Shown: piece by piece, positions 1 to 8,173 of the stretch
Layout of the letters: each line of letters starts with the position of its first letter
Position numbering within the stretch: position 1 is the stretch's first letter
Source: a bacterium D16-76
GTDB lineage: Bacteria > Bacillota > Clostridia > Oscillospirales > Acutalibacteraceae
Reading direction: 5' to 3'
DNA: 50,303 nucleotides
Assembly (NCBI GenBank): GCA_009917445.1
Contig: QZEE01000026.1
Location: 1-50,303, forward strand
Notes under the pieces: generated by a model
Told to the model about the DNA's origin: nothing
What the model saw: only the letters and a program-made list of their open reading frames with translations
The model's database searches: none
Translations under genes and position numbers: made by a program

Positions 1-20
1 TTAGGTGAGTTGAAATTACC

Positions 21-3000
21 TTACTTATTAGCGGAACGTACCAGAATCGCGGCGCCTTCGCAGCGGCGGAGCTGGCGGGCCGGGTCGAAGGTATCGCCAT
101 TGCCTTCAAAGATGTTGGCAGTGGTGGCGGCCTTTACGTAGCCCTTGGCCCAGTCGGCAATCGTCGCGTCGTCGCCGTAGGTGGTGGCGCCGTCCTCGGG
201 GGCAATGCCCTTGTACTTGCAGAGGACAATGGCAGCCTCCTGGCGGGTGATGGTGTCATTGGGCCGGAAACCGTCGCCGTCGCCCTGCATGATGCCCTTT
301 TCGGCAACATACTTGGCAGCAGCCTGGGCCTCAGCGCCTTCCACATCGGGGAAGGGGCAGCCTTCGGAATCGGTGGGGTCAAAATCGCCACCCATGCGGG
401 CGATGATGGTAGCAAACTGCACGCGGGTCATGGAGCCATAGGGCATGAAGTGGCCGTTGCCGTCGCCCTGGATCCAGCCGTTGTTGACAGCGGCAGTTAC
501 TTCGTTGAAGAACCAATCGCTCTCGTGCACGTCGCTGAAGCCCTCGTCGATTGTGGTCTTGAGGATGTAGGTGTTTACGTTGTCACCGCTCTCCGAGGTC
601 ACCTCAATGGTAACGTCGGTGGACAGGTCATAGTTGGTGTTCGGGTTCCAGGCAGTGCCGTTAACCTTAACAGTAGCCATCTTGGAAACTTCCAAATCCA
701 GCTTCTGGGGGTTCAGCACGGTGCCTACGGGCACGCCCAGGTTAACCGTGGTGCCCTCCGGGGTGGCGGTGCTGTTCGCAACCTTAACCTGCTTCAGCTC
801 AGCGCCTTCCTGTACGTCGGCAACGGTGTACTTAATTGTGTAAGTGGAGGTAGTAACCTCGTCTTCAGCAGTAACAGTCAAAGTTGCTACACCAGGAGTT
901 CCGGAACTCCAACCAGCGTCATTTTCGAAAGCAACCCAATTTGCTGCTGTACCGTCAGTTAGAGCAACATTCACCTGTAAGCTACCATTGTTAATAATAC
1001 GGAACTTGGTAGCATTAGTTGTCTCAGAGCTACCTAAGTCAGACTTGAATCCAACCATTCCTTTACCAGCGCGATTAAAAGCACTCACAGTCGCCAGCTT
1101 AGATGTGCTGAAATTCAAGGTGAACTCCTTTGCAGAAGCAGCAACATCTTTGTAAGAATAGGGCACTTCCAGGTTGATAACATTCCGTGCGCCATCCAGT
1201 GTAGCAGTGATGTTGGAGTCAAGAGTAGACTCAATGCTCAGGATCTCGGAGCCGGTCTCAGGCTTGGCCTTTTCGCCATAGACGTAGTAGATGCTGGCCT
1301 GCTTGTCAGCTACCAAACTGTCAATAGCAGCTACAACATCGGAAACTGTCGCGTTCTTATCCACCCAAGCCTTTTCACTCACAACATACACCGGGGTAGC
1401 AACGGCAGTATCAACCTTGCCGTCAGCAACGCCAGTAAGCCAATTCGTGGTAGCGATGGACTTGATATCGGTAGACTGATCGCCATACTTCTCAGGGTCA
1501 AAAGCTTTTAGCTGATTGGTGTCAGTCATGATAACCGCGCCATCGTCAACCTTCAGCTCATAGGCATATACGGCTGTTGTGCTAGCCGCATTAAAGGTGT
1601 AGGGCACATTTACCTTAACGGTATCAACAGAAACCTTGCTGTTAGCCTTGGTGGGCAGCTTGCTGATTTCTGTCTTGTAGGTATTGTCAGCGGTAACCTG
1701 GCTATAGGTGTCTTCTGCAGTCAGGGTAAGCCCGCGCAGGCCGTGGGCAGTCTTAGCAGCCTGGGCTTTGAAGTAGATGGTGTAGACGTTGGACTGGGTA
1801 TCGTCGTTGTCGCTTACAGTAATCTGCAGGCCAGTAGCTGTTTTGCTGTCAACGAAAACATCGTCAGCATCGCTAACAGTTGTAAACCAATTAGTCCCTA
1901 GTGTCTTACCATTCACTGTGCTTGCAGAAGCAGCAGTGGTAACAGCGCTTGTTTTGATTTTAGCCCCTACGCTGGTGTTGGCATAAGCCAGCAGCGCGTT
2001 CAGCTTATCGGTCAGTTTGTAGCTGTAGGGCACAGAGAGAGTGCCGCTGTAAGAGCCATCGGTGTTGGTGGTCCACTTGTTGATGGTGTAGGTCTCTTTT
2101 GTGGTGTCGTCCTTCAAGATGAAGGAGTTCAGGAAAGCCTCAGCCTTAGGGGCCACGGTGATGGTCACATAGTAACGGGCCGTGGTGTTGCCGTCAGCAG
2201 AAGTCACCTGGATTTCAATGCGCTTGCCCTTCTGGGCTTCCATAACGGTCACGCCGGCCAGGGTAGCATCGCCATTGGCATCGACAGTCGCTTCAGCAAT
2301 GCCCTGTGCCTTCACCTGCACCTTAGCGCCAACGGAGCCCTTAACAGCGATATCAGCAGTGGGGCCCTGGAAGCCAGCAGGCATTTGTACGGTAGCGCTG
2401 GTGGAATCGCCGAATTCGATGACGTTGCTGTCTTTGCCAGCCTCAGTGCTTACACCCTTAATCTGTACGCTGGTCAGCTTGGCGTTGGGGTTAGCGGTCT
2501 GGTCAATTACGCTCAGCTTCACAGTGATTTCGGTGTTGTCATCGCGGGTAACTTTCAAATCGCGGAAAATACCAGTAGGGGCTGTGGAGGAATCAGTGTT
2601 ACCGTTAGCACTACTTGTATTATCAGAAGGATCCTTGCCGGTATACACGGGCAGGGTAGAACCGGAAACAATGGTGCGGGTGTCGGAAACATTTGTGTAC
2701 TCAATTTTCTTGATGGAATCGCCCAAAGTAAAGGTGGGGACGATTGTTTTGGTAGCCGTGCCAAAAGGCATAGTTACAACAATTTCATTAGCAGCAGGGT
2801 TTGTTACAGTGGCAGCCCACTTGGACGTTAGTTCATTGCTAACTTCGTTTTCAACACTGAAGTTGGTGAACAAATCCTTATAAGCAACCTTCACATTATA
2901 ATTCTTGGTGCCGCCGTCTACAGAAACCAGCACAGTGCCGATTGTCCCAACAGCCTCACCGTTAGCGGCGCTTGTTGCGTCAGCAGTAAACTTAACCGTA

Positions 3001-3620
3001 GCGTTTTTGGAAGCAGGTACAAAAGTCTCCTTTGCATCGCCAACGTCAGCGGTCAAATCGCTGGGCACGCCTTCACCAAAGGGCAGAATCATAGTGATGG
3101 TGTTGCCCTCGATGGTGTAAGAAGCGGGGTCGTACAAATCACCATGCACAACCTTGCTGATAGCGGTCTCCTTGTCGATGGGGGTCTCCTCATCGGTGAT
3201 GGTCAAGGTGTAGGTAGCCACAACCTCCAGCACGCCGTCCTTATCGTTCTCATCCGAACGGTTTTCGACGGTCAGCGTGTAGGTGTTGCCGCTCTTTGTG
3301 GCAAACTTGGTCAGGTCAATGCCTTGGCCACCGTTATCCACAACCAGTTCCCGCTCTTCCTTGTCAACCCCTTCGCCCACAACGGCAAACAACTGGCCAT
3401 CGCTGGACAGCATGTTGGAGGTGATCGCGACATTCTTCACATCGGCCAAAGCCTTTGTGACAGAATAAGTTGAAGAGCCGGCGGTGTGGTCCATCTCCAA
3501 GTCATCCACCCAAATAATGGGCTCAAAGACGGCCGCAGCGCTGAGAGGAACCATTGCGACGACCAGCATAACAGCCAGAAGCGCCGCAAGTGATTTCTTC
3601 AGAAACTTGCTTTTGTTCAT
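21..3620 (-). CDS. S-layer homology (SLH) domain surface protein
   Basis: A secreted protein of about 1199 residues, predicted to be held on the cell wall through SLH domains. The start is taken as the ATG at 3620, nine bases after AGAGGG; an upstream in-frame TTG at 3629 is less well placed. A signal peptide is clear (Lys-rich start, then a hydrophobic stretch ending in PLSAAA). The long middle is Thr/Ser/Val/Ala-rich and looks like a string of beta-sandwich units, each ending in a pattern like 'TYTLTI' or 'YTIKYTV'. Three SLH repeats fill the last 172 residues (from 'FSDVHESDWF', with 'TRVQFATIIARMG' and 'TRQEAAIVLCKYKG'). SLH domains generally bind pyruvylated secondary wall polymers. The middle is visibly less GC-rich than the ends. 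Ligand and role are unknown; it could be an S-layer subunit or an adhesin. Confidence 0.9.
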   Translation of the reverse strand: MNKSKFLKKSLAALLAVMLVVAMVPLSAAAVFEPIIWVDDLEMDHTAGSSTYSVTKALADVKNVAITSNMLSSDGQLFAVVGEGVDKEERELVVDNGGQGIDLTKFATKSGNTYTLTVENRSDENDKDGVLEVVATYTLTITDEETPIDKETAISKVVHGDLYDPASYTIEGNTITMILPFGEGVPSDLTADVGDAKETFVPASKNATVKFTADATSAANGEAVGTIGTVLVSVDGGTKNYNVKVAYKDLFTNFSVENEVSNELTSKWAATVTNPAANEIVVTMPFGTATKTIVPTFTLGDSIKKIEYTNVSDTRTIVSGSTLPVYTGKDPSDNTSSANGNTDSSTAPTGIFRDLKVTRDDNTEITVKLSVIDQTANPNAKLTSVQIKGVSTEAGKDSNVIEFGDSTSATVQMPAGFQGPTADIAVKGSVGAKVQVKAQGIAEATVDANGDATLAGVTVMEAQKGKRIEIQVTSADGNTTARYYVTITVAPKAEAFLNSFILKDDTTKETYTINKWTTNTDGSYSGTLSVPYSYKLTDKLNALLAYANTSVGAKIKTSAVTTAASASTVNGKTLGTNWFTTVSDADDVFVDSKTATGLQITVSDNDDTQSNVYTIYFKAQAAKTAHGLRGLTLTAEDTYSQVTADNTYKTEISKLPTKANSKVSVDTVKVNVPYTFNAASTTAVYAYELKVDDGAVIMTDTNQLKAFDPEKYGDQSTDIKSIATTNWLTGVADGKVDTAVATPVYVVSEKAWVDKNATVSDVVAAIDSLVADKQASIYYVYGEKAKPETGSEILSIESTLDSNITATLDGARNVINLEVPYSYKDVAASAKEFTLNFSTSKLATVSAFNRAGKGMVGFKSDLGSSETTNATKFRIINNGSLQVNVALTDGTAANWVAFENDAGWSSGTPGVATLTVTAEDEVTTSTYTIKYTVADVQEGAELKQVKVANSTATPEGTTVNLGVPVGTVLNPQKLDLEVSKMATVKVNGTAWNPNTNYDLSTDVTIEVTSESGDNVNTYILKTTIDEGFSDVHESDWFFNEVTAAVNNGWIQGDGNGHFMPYGSMTRVQFATIIARMGGDFDPTDSEGCPFPDVEGAEAQAAAKYVAEKGIMQGDGDGFRPNDTITRQEAAIVLCKYKGIAPEDGATTYGDDATIADWAKGYVKAATTANIFEGNGDTFDPARQLRRCEGAAILVRSANK

Positions 3621-3932
3621 AAATTTCAACCCTCTTAAATTTTAGATTCTCGCACGGCCTAAAAGACCAAAGGCCCACCCCCGCGTGAGCGCAGGCGCAA
3701 ACCCGCGGCTTTGCCGGCGAGTGGAAGTTGTCTATATCCTAACATTTGCGCCGCGCGTTAGCCCCCTAAAGCCGCGCTGGGCCTTAGCATCTTAGCAGAG
3801 GGGGGACAGGGGAAAAAGAGGGTAATTCAACTTTCATTCAACAGCTTCCCCGGCTTTTGGGGAGAAAAAAGGGCCCATACGCCCGCCTAGTCCAAAACCG
3901 GCGGCGGATGGGCCCTTCCCTGCGTTCAACTT
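3621..3932. other. Gap between S-layer gene and integrase
   Basis: About 310 bases without a gene. It holds the 5' leader of the surface-protein gene, a GC-rich stretch with several short inverted repeats, the integrase terminator, and two near-identical copies of TTCAACTTTYATTCAAC (3825-3841 and 3925-3941, the second overlapping the integrase stop codon). The paired repeats next to an integrase 3' end could be attachment or arm-type binding sites. No promoter for the surface protein is convincing by eye. Confidence 0.5.
3862..3921 (-). terminator. Intrinsic terminator of the integrase gene
   Basis: On the minus strand AGGGCCCAT (3908-3916) pairs with ATGGGCCCT (3870-3878), with further GGCGG/CCGCC pairing inside, followed by a T run (complement of 3864-3870). 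It lies just after the integrase stop codon. Confidence 0.8.
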
Positions 3933-5399
3933 TTATTCAACCGGCTCTTTGGGGCCCCTTTTGGTTGGCGCCTGGGCCCCAGGCCCTGGGCCGGCGCTTT
4001 GGACGCTTCGGCGGGCCTCGGCCAGCAGTTCCTCCATTTTCCCGCTGATTCGGTCCTCGGCCTGCTTCATCAAATGGCCGTAGATGTTGGTGGTGGTGGC
4101 CACGTTGGAATGCCCCAGCCGGTGGCTGACGCTGATACTGTCCACACCGCTGAAAAGCAGAAGGCTTGTCATGGTGTGCCGGAAGGCGTGGGGGTTTAAG
4201 TGGGGCAGGCTGTGGCGCTTTTCAAAGCGGGTCAGCCAGTTGCCCAGCTGAGAGGGGTTCATGGGCCCGCCGTGCTCGCCGGTAAAAACATAGGGTGATT
4301 CTTTCCACCTGGCCCCCTCCTGCCTTTTAAAATCCTCCTGCCACTGGCGGTATTCTTCCAGCAGGGCAAAGGCCTCTTCCGGCAGGCGCAGCGTGCGCAC
4401 CGAGTCCTTTGTTTTGGGCGTGCTTTCATAGACCCCCCGGTCCGGGGCGTACTGCATGGCGCAGTCAATGCGTATGGTGCCCTTTTCCCAGTCGATTTTC
4501 TCCCATTTCAGCCCTAAAAGCTCCCCACGCCTGCACCCAGACACCAGCAGCACATACACCGCCGCCCGCCATTTCAGGGGTTCGCTTTCCAAAGCCTGCA
4601 GGATCATGCCCACCTCGTCCTCCTGGAAGTAGTTGGGGTCGCCGCCCTCCCGCTTGGGGGGTGTGGCCCGGCGGGCCGGGTTAAAGGGGATGAGCATCTC
4701 TTTTTCCGCCTGACCCAGCACTGTAGACACCAGCAGGTGGCAGTTCATCACCGTTCGGCTGCTTAGGGTACGCTCTTCCCGCAGGATGGTAAAAAGCTCC
4801 TGCACCGGCTGCCCCAGCGCCTGGGCGATGCGCCGGGCGGTGGCGGGCTTTACGGCTTTCCCCTGGCGCAGCCGCCCCATGCTGATGCGCTTGCCGTCGC
4901 TGTCGGGCACATCCCCATACAGGCCCCGTTTTTCCAGAGCCCGCCACAGCTGGGGCTTTGCCTGGGCCCTTTCGTTGTCGGCCCGGGCCTGGGGGGCGGA
5001 CAGCGCCTGGTACAGCTTATTCAGGTGCTGGGGGCGGATGTCCCGCAGCCGCATGGAGCCCAGGGCCGGCAGCACCCGTTCCAGGCTTTGCCGGTAGTGC
5101 ACCTCTGTCAAATGCTTCATGCCCACGCTGGCCTTCCAATTCAGCACATATTCCGCATACTCCCGGAACGTCTCCCGGCCGTCCCCCACAGCCCCCTGCC
5201 TGCACCGCTGCTCGAACAAAACTGCCTGCCTCTGGGCCTCCCGCCGGGCCCGGCTTTCCCCCCAGCCCTCCGGTACCTTCCAGGTGCTGGCATAGGGGGT
5301 CAGCTGTTTGCCGGTTTCCGGGTCCCGCCCCCGGTACACCCGTATGCTGTAGGATATGATGCGCCCCTCTTTGTTCTTCCTTGCCTGTACGTTCGCCAT
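3933..5399 (-). CDS. Tyrosine recombinase/integrase with internal HTH-like insert
   Basis: Site-specific recombinase of 488 residues. The ATG at 5399 is chosen because GGAAGGAG lies at normal spacing before it and the N-terminus ('MANVQARKNKEG') fits a phage/ICE integrase arm-binding domain; an open frame extends to 5579. The catalytic set is complete: Arg in 'GCRRGELLGLKW', Lys in 'TPKTKDSVRTL', 'HAFRH', His in 'HRLGHS' and Tyr in 'TNIYGH'. The SAM-like core-binding domain is interrupted around residues 140-210 by a stretch ('ISMGRLRQGKAVKPATARR' then 'IAQALGQPVQELF') that reads like the second half of a Cro/C1 helix-turn-helix. No excisionase, relaxase or phage genes are nearby, so it is either the remains of an integrated element or a solo integrase. 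The target is unknown. Confidence 0.92.
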   Translation of the reverse strand: MANVQARKNKEGRIISYSIRVYRGRDPETGKQLTPYASTWKVPEGWGESRARREAQRQAVLFEQRCRQGAVGDGRETFREYAEYVLNWKASVGMKHLTEVHYRQSLERVLPALGSMRLRDIRPQHLNKLYQALSAPQARADNERAQAKPQLWRALEKRGLYGDVPDSDGKRISMGRLRQGKAVKPATARRIAQALGQPVQELFTILREERTLSSRTVMNCHLLVSTVLGQAEKEMLIPFNPARRATPPKREGGDPNYFQEDEVGMILQALESEPLKWRAAVYVLLVSGCRRGELLGLKWEKIDWEKGTIRIDCAMQYAPDRGVYESTPKTKDSVRTLRLPEEAFALLEEYRQWQEDFKRQEGARWKESPYVFTGEHGGPMNPSQLGNWLTRFEKRHSLPHLNPHAFRHTMTSLLLFSGVDSISVSHRLGHSNVATTTNIYGHLMKQAEDRISGKMEELLAEARRSVQSAGPGPGAQAPTKRGPKEPVE

Positions 5400-5447
5400 A
5401 GCCTTGCTCTCCTTCCCGCAGGCTTTTGCCTGCCTGTTTTCCCAAAT

Positions 5448-5477
5448 AGAATAGCAGGCTTTGTCGAAAAATGTCAA
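5448..5477 (-). promoter_or_regulatory. Predicted promoter of the integrase gene
   Basis: On the minus strand TTGACA (5477-5472), 18-base spacer, TATTCT (5453-5448). The start codon is about 50 bases downstream. Confidence 0.6.
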
Positions 5478-5547
5478 AATATGGTATCGCTCATTGTCAC
5501 TTACACAACATGGGCCCTCTCCCGCTGCCAGCCCCTGTTTTCTGGAC

Positions 5548-5580
5548 AAAAAAAGCGGGCGGGAAAATATCCCGTCCACC
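5548..5580 (-). terminator. Intrinsic terminator after the substrate-binding lipoprotein
   Basis: Minus-strand hairpin GGACGGGA...TCCCGCCC (one mismatch), a few more pairs, then seven Ts. It lies about 20 bases after the stop codon of the upstream gene. Confidence 0.7.
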
Positions 5581-5600
5581 TTTTGTATGGATTGGTTCTT

Positions 5601-6632
5601 TTATTCGGCCCTGCGGACCACAAAGTTTGCCCCGCCCAGGAAGTCTTCGGAGAGGGCAGGCTCGTGGTCTGCCAGGGCGGCCTGGTTGATCCAGGTGGTC
5701 CACTCGCTGAAAAAGTACACCGGCAGCTGCGAGACCTGGGTGCCCACCATCACCTGCACCGCCATGTCCGCGGTGCGGCTGCCTACCTCTTCATAGTCTG
5801 CGCTTAAAGAGGCCAGGGCCCCTGCCTGCACCAAGGCGTCCGACCCGGCCAGCCAGGGCTTTTTTGCCTGGCTGGTGGTTTCTTTGATCTTCGCCGCCGC
5901 TTCCACGATTACGCTGTCCCCGGGGGTGAAGACCACGTCAACCTGTCCGCACAGCTCTTGGGCGGCTGTTGCGGCGCTTTCGGCGTTTACGGCGGTGGAA
6001 ATGACGGTTTCCACGCCAGCCTGCTTGCAGGCATCCTGGATGGCTTTGGCGGCTGCGGCGGCGTTTACGTCGTTTTCACCGTACAGCAGGCCAATGCTCC
6101 GCAGCCCCGGCTGCACCTGCTGGGCAAATTCCAGGGACTTCTGCCCGGCTACCCGGTCCGACACCCCGGTAATGCCCCGCTCGGGGGCCGTAATGTTCTG
6201 CATGCCCAGGGCCGACTTGGGCTCGTTCACCCCGGCAAACAGCACCTTGATGCCCCCGCTGCCCACCGCGTCCGAGGCGGCTTTGGCCGCCGGGGCCCCT
6301 ACGGCCACGATCATGTCCACCTTGTCCCGGGTAAACTGCTTGCAGATCTCCTTGGCTTTGTTTTCGTCCGCCCCGGCGTTTTGGTAGTCCACTTCTACCT
6401 TTGTCTCGTTGTAGCCCCATTCGTCCAGGCGGCTCATAAAGGATTCCCGCATTACGTCCAAGGGGGCATAGCTGCCGCACTGCACCAGGCCGATTTTATA
6501 AAGCCCCGCGCCCTCCGCCGCCTCTGTTTTCGAGGTGGCCTCCTTGGGCCCTGCGTCCTCTTTTTTGCTGCACCCAAACAGCCCCCCCATCAACAGCAGA
6601 AGGCTTAACAGCAAACAGGCTGTCTTTTTCAT
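5601..6632 (-). CDS. ABC transporter substrate-binding lipoprotein (PF04392-like)
   Basis: A lipoprotein of 343 residues. The ATG at 6632 follows GGAAG at seven bases; the GTG two codons upstream sits too close to it. The signal peptide ends in the lipobox LFGC. The mature part shows the pattern of the ABC_sub_bind family ('YKIGLVQCGSYAPLDVMRES', 'VDMIVAVGAPAAKAA', 'SIGLLYGENDVNA', 'VDVVFTPGDSVIVEA', 'PVYFFSEWTTWINQA'). The family binds small molecules outside the membrane, often aromatic amino acids or nucleosides, for an ABC importer. Its usual permease and ATPase partners are absent, and the neighbouring ABC genes are of an export type, so its partner must lie elsewhere or it is an orphan. 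Ligand unknown. Confidence 0.88.
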   Translation of the reverse strand: MKKTACLLLSLLLLMGGLFGCSKKEDAGPKEATSKTEAAEGAGLYKIGLVQCGSYAPLDVMRESFMSRLDEWGYNETKVEVDYQNAGADENKAKEICKQFTRDKVDMIVAVGAPAAKAASDAVGSGGIKVLFAGVNEPKSALGMQNITAPERGITGVSDRVAGQKSLEFAQQVQPGLRSIGLLYGENDVNAAAAAKAIQDACKQAGVETVISTAVNAESAATAAQELCGQVDVVFTPGDSVIVEAAAKIKETTSQAKKPWLAGSDALVQAGALASLSADYEEVGSRTADMAVQVMVGTQVSQLPVYFFSEWTTWINQAALADHEPALSEDFLGGANFVVRRAE

Positions 6633-6700
6633 CCGCACACTTCCTTTCTCACTGGCTCCCCCTTGCTTCCCTATTCCTATTTTCCCAGTATGGGCTGGCT

Positions 6701-8170
6701 TTATGCCCCGTACAGGCTGCTAAGCGATTCCAGCAGGGGCGCTACCTCGCTGCCCCGCACCAGGCCGCTGAACTGGCCGTTTAAGGTGCAGGCGTAGCGA
6801 TCCTGGCCCTCTACCGGGTAAAACGCCAGCACGTCTTCTGTGCCGGTTTTATAATGGTACCGCACCTCCAAATCCGGCGTCCCCTCCCGGGGGGCGTCTT
6901 CCAGGGAGAACACAGCCAAAGAAATCAGCTGCTTAAAGAAGCTTTGGTAATCCTCATAGGCTATTTCGCTGCCGTCGGGCTTTTTTACCGCAGGGGTGTC
7001 GGCCTGTAGGTCTATGGTAAAATCATACACCATATCCCCCTCCCGGGTCAAGGTCAATTGCTCCACATCGGCAATATTTGCCAGGCAGATGGTGCTTTGC
7101 CGCAGGCTCATCAGGTCGGCCTCGGCCCAGGGCTTTACCCGGCTGTTGTCCAGCATGTATACCACGTTCTGGCTGTCGGCCATCAGGTAGCGGTTGTTGC
7201 CGCTGTCCTTCTTGCTGACCTTTAGGGTGTGCTCTTCCTCATTCAGCTTAAAGGAGACCTGGGCTTCCGGCTCCTGCAGGCCGTATTGGGCCAGCTGTTC
7301 TTCGGTAACGCCCACGGCCGCCACGGTGTTGGCGGTCACGCTTTTTAAGGCCCGCACAATGGTTTCAAAGTCCTCGGTGCCCGACTCGGCCAGAATGGGC
7401 GACGTAAGCATATAGCCGTTTAAGCGGCTCTTTTCCACATACTCGGCTGTAATGGGCTCTGGGAAAGCCGTGCCGCTCAGGGTCATGGAGTAGAGGGTGT
7501 CCGGCATGGTTTCCTCGGTGGCCTCGCCGTTTTCGTCTATGCTGGCGGTGGTCCAGTCGGGTATAGAATATACCTCCCGGCTTACAAACTCCAGCTGGCT
7601 GCCCATAAGCTTATCCGACAGGGCGGGCACAATGTACACCTGGCCGTCGGCTAAAAGGTACTGGCCTACGGTGCCGCTTTGGGAGGTGTCCCCCAGGGTA
7701 AAGGAAATGGGGTCCCCGTCCCGGCGCTCTATGGTCACCGTGCCGCTGCGCTGGCCGGAAAGCCCGTATTTTTCCAGGTCTTCCTGCTGGCCCAGGCACT
7801 TCAGGGGCGTAATATCCAGGACATCCTCCGCGCAGATGGTGATTTTTTCCGTGTCCTGCTGGCAGCCGTAGCCGGTAAGCTCTTCGATCTTATAGCTCTT
7901 GATTTCCGTCATTTCCGAGCCGCTTTCGCTGTCTGTAAATTCCTTCGCGCTTACCGGGCCGATGGTAAAGCTGCCCTGGCTGTTTTCCACCCGGATAGCG
8001 GAAAGGTCTTCCCAGGCAAGCTGCACCAGGGGCTCCAGCCCGGCTTCAGAGGACACGGCGGAGGTGGTTTCCTCTTTGTCAACCGGGGTAAGCAGCAGCA
8101 GGGCCGCCCCGCCGCCTATTACCACCAGCACAGCCAGCATGATGAGGAGGCTTTTTACGGATTTTTTCAT
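6701..8170 (-). CDS. DUF4340 domain membrane-anchored protein of Gld-type ABC operon
   Basis: A protein of 489 residues with one N-terminal membrane segment (residues about 7-28) and a large extracytoplasmic part. Short repeated units such as 'IRVENSQGSFTI', 'VSFTLGDTSQSGTVGQYLLA' and 'VSFKLNEEEHTLKVSK' match the DUF4340 style, where each module carries an 'F.LG......Y' pattern. It is the last gene of a four-gene operon and starts three bases after the stop of the GldG-like gene, so translation is probably coupled. The same trio (ATPase, permease, GldG-like) followed by DUF4340 is common in Clostridia. The biochemical role is not known. Confidence 0.85.
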   Translation of the reverse strand: MKKSVKSLLIMLAVLVVIGGGAALLLLTPVDKEETTSAVSSEAGLEPLVQLAWEDLSAIRVENSQGSFTIGPVSAKEFTDSESGSEMTEIKSYKIEELTGYGCQQDTEKITICAEDVLDITPLKCLGQQEDLEKYGLSGQRSGTVTIERRDGDPISFTLGDTSQSGTVGQYLLADGQVYIVPALSDKLMGSQLEFVSREVYSIPDWTTASIDENGEATEETMPDTLYSMTLSGTAFPEPITAEYVEKSRLNGYMLTSPILAESGTEDFETIVRALKSVTANTVAAVGVTEEQLAQYGLQEPEAQVSFKLNEEEHTLKVSKKDSGNNRYLMADSQNVVYMLDNSRVKPWAEADLMSLRQSTICLANIADVEQLTLTREGDMVYDFTIDLQADTPAVKKPDGSEIAYEDYQSFFKQLISLAVFSLEDAPREGTPDLEVRYHYKTGTEDVLAFYPVEGQDRYACTLNGQFSGLVRGSEVAPLLESLSSLYGA

Positions 8171-8173
8171 GGC

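Noticed and set aside
3933-6632. Complete mobile element around the integrase
   Set aside because: No relaxase, excisionase, replication or phage gene lies next to it; only a solo integrase can be supported.
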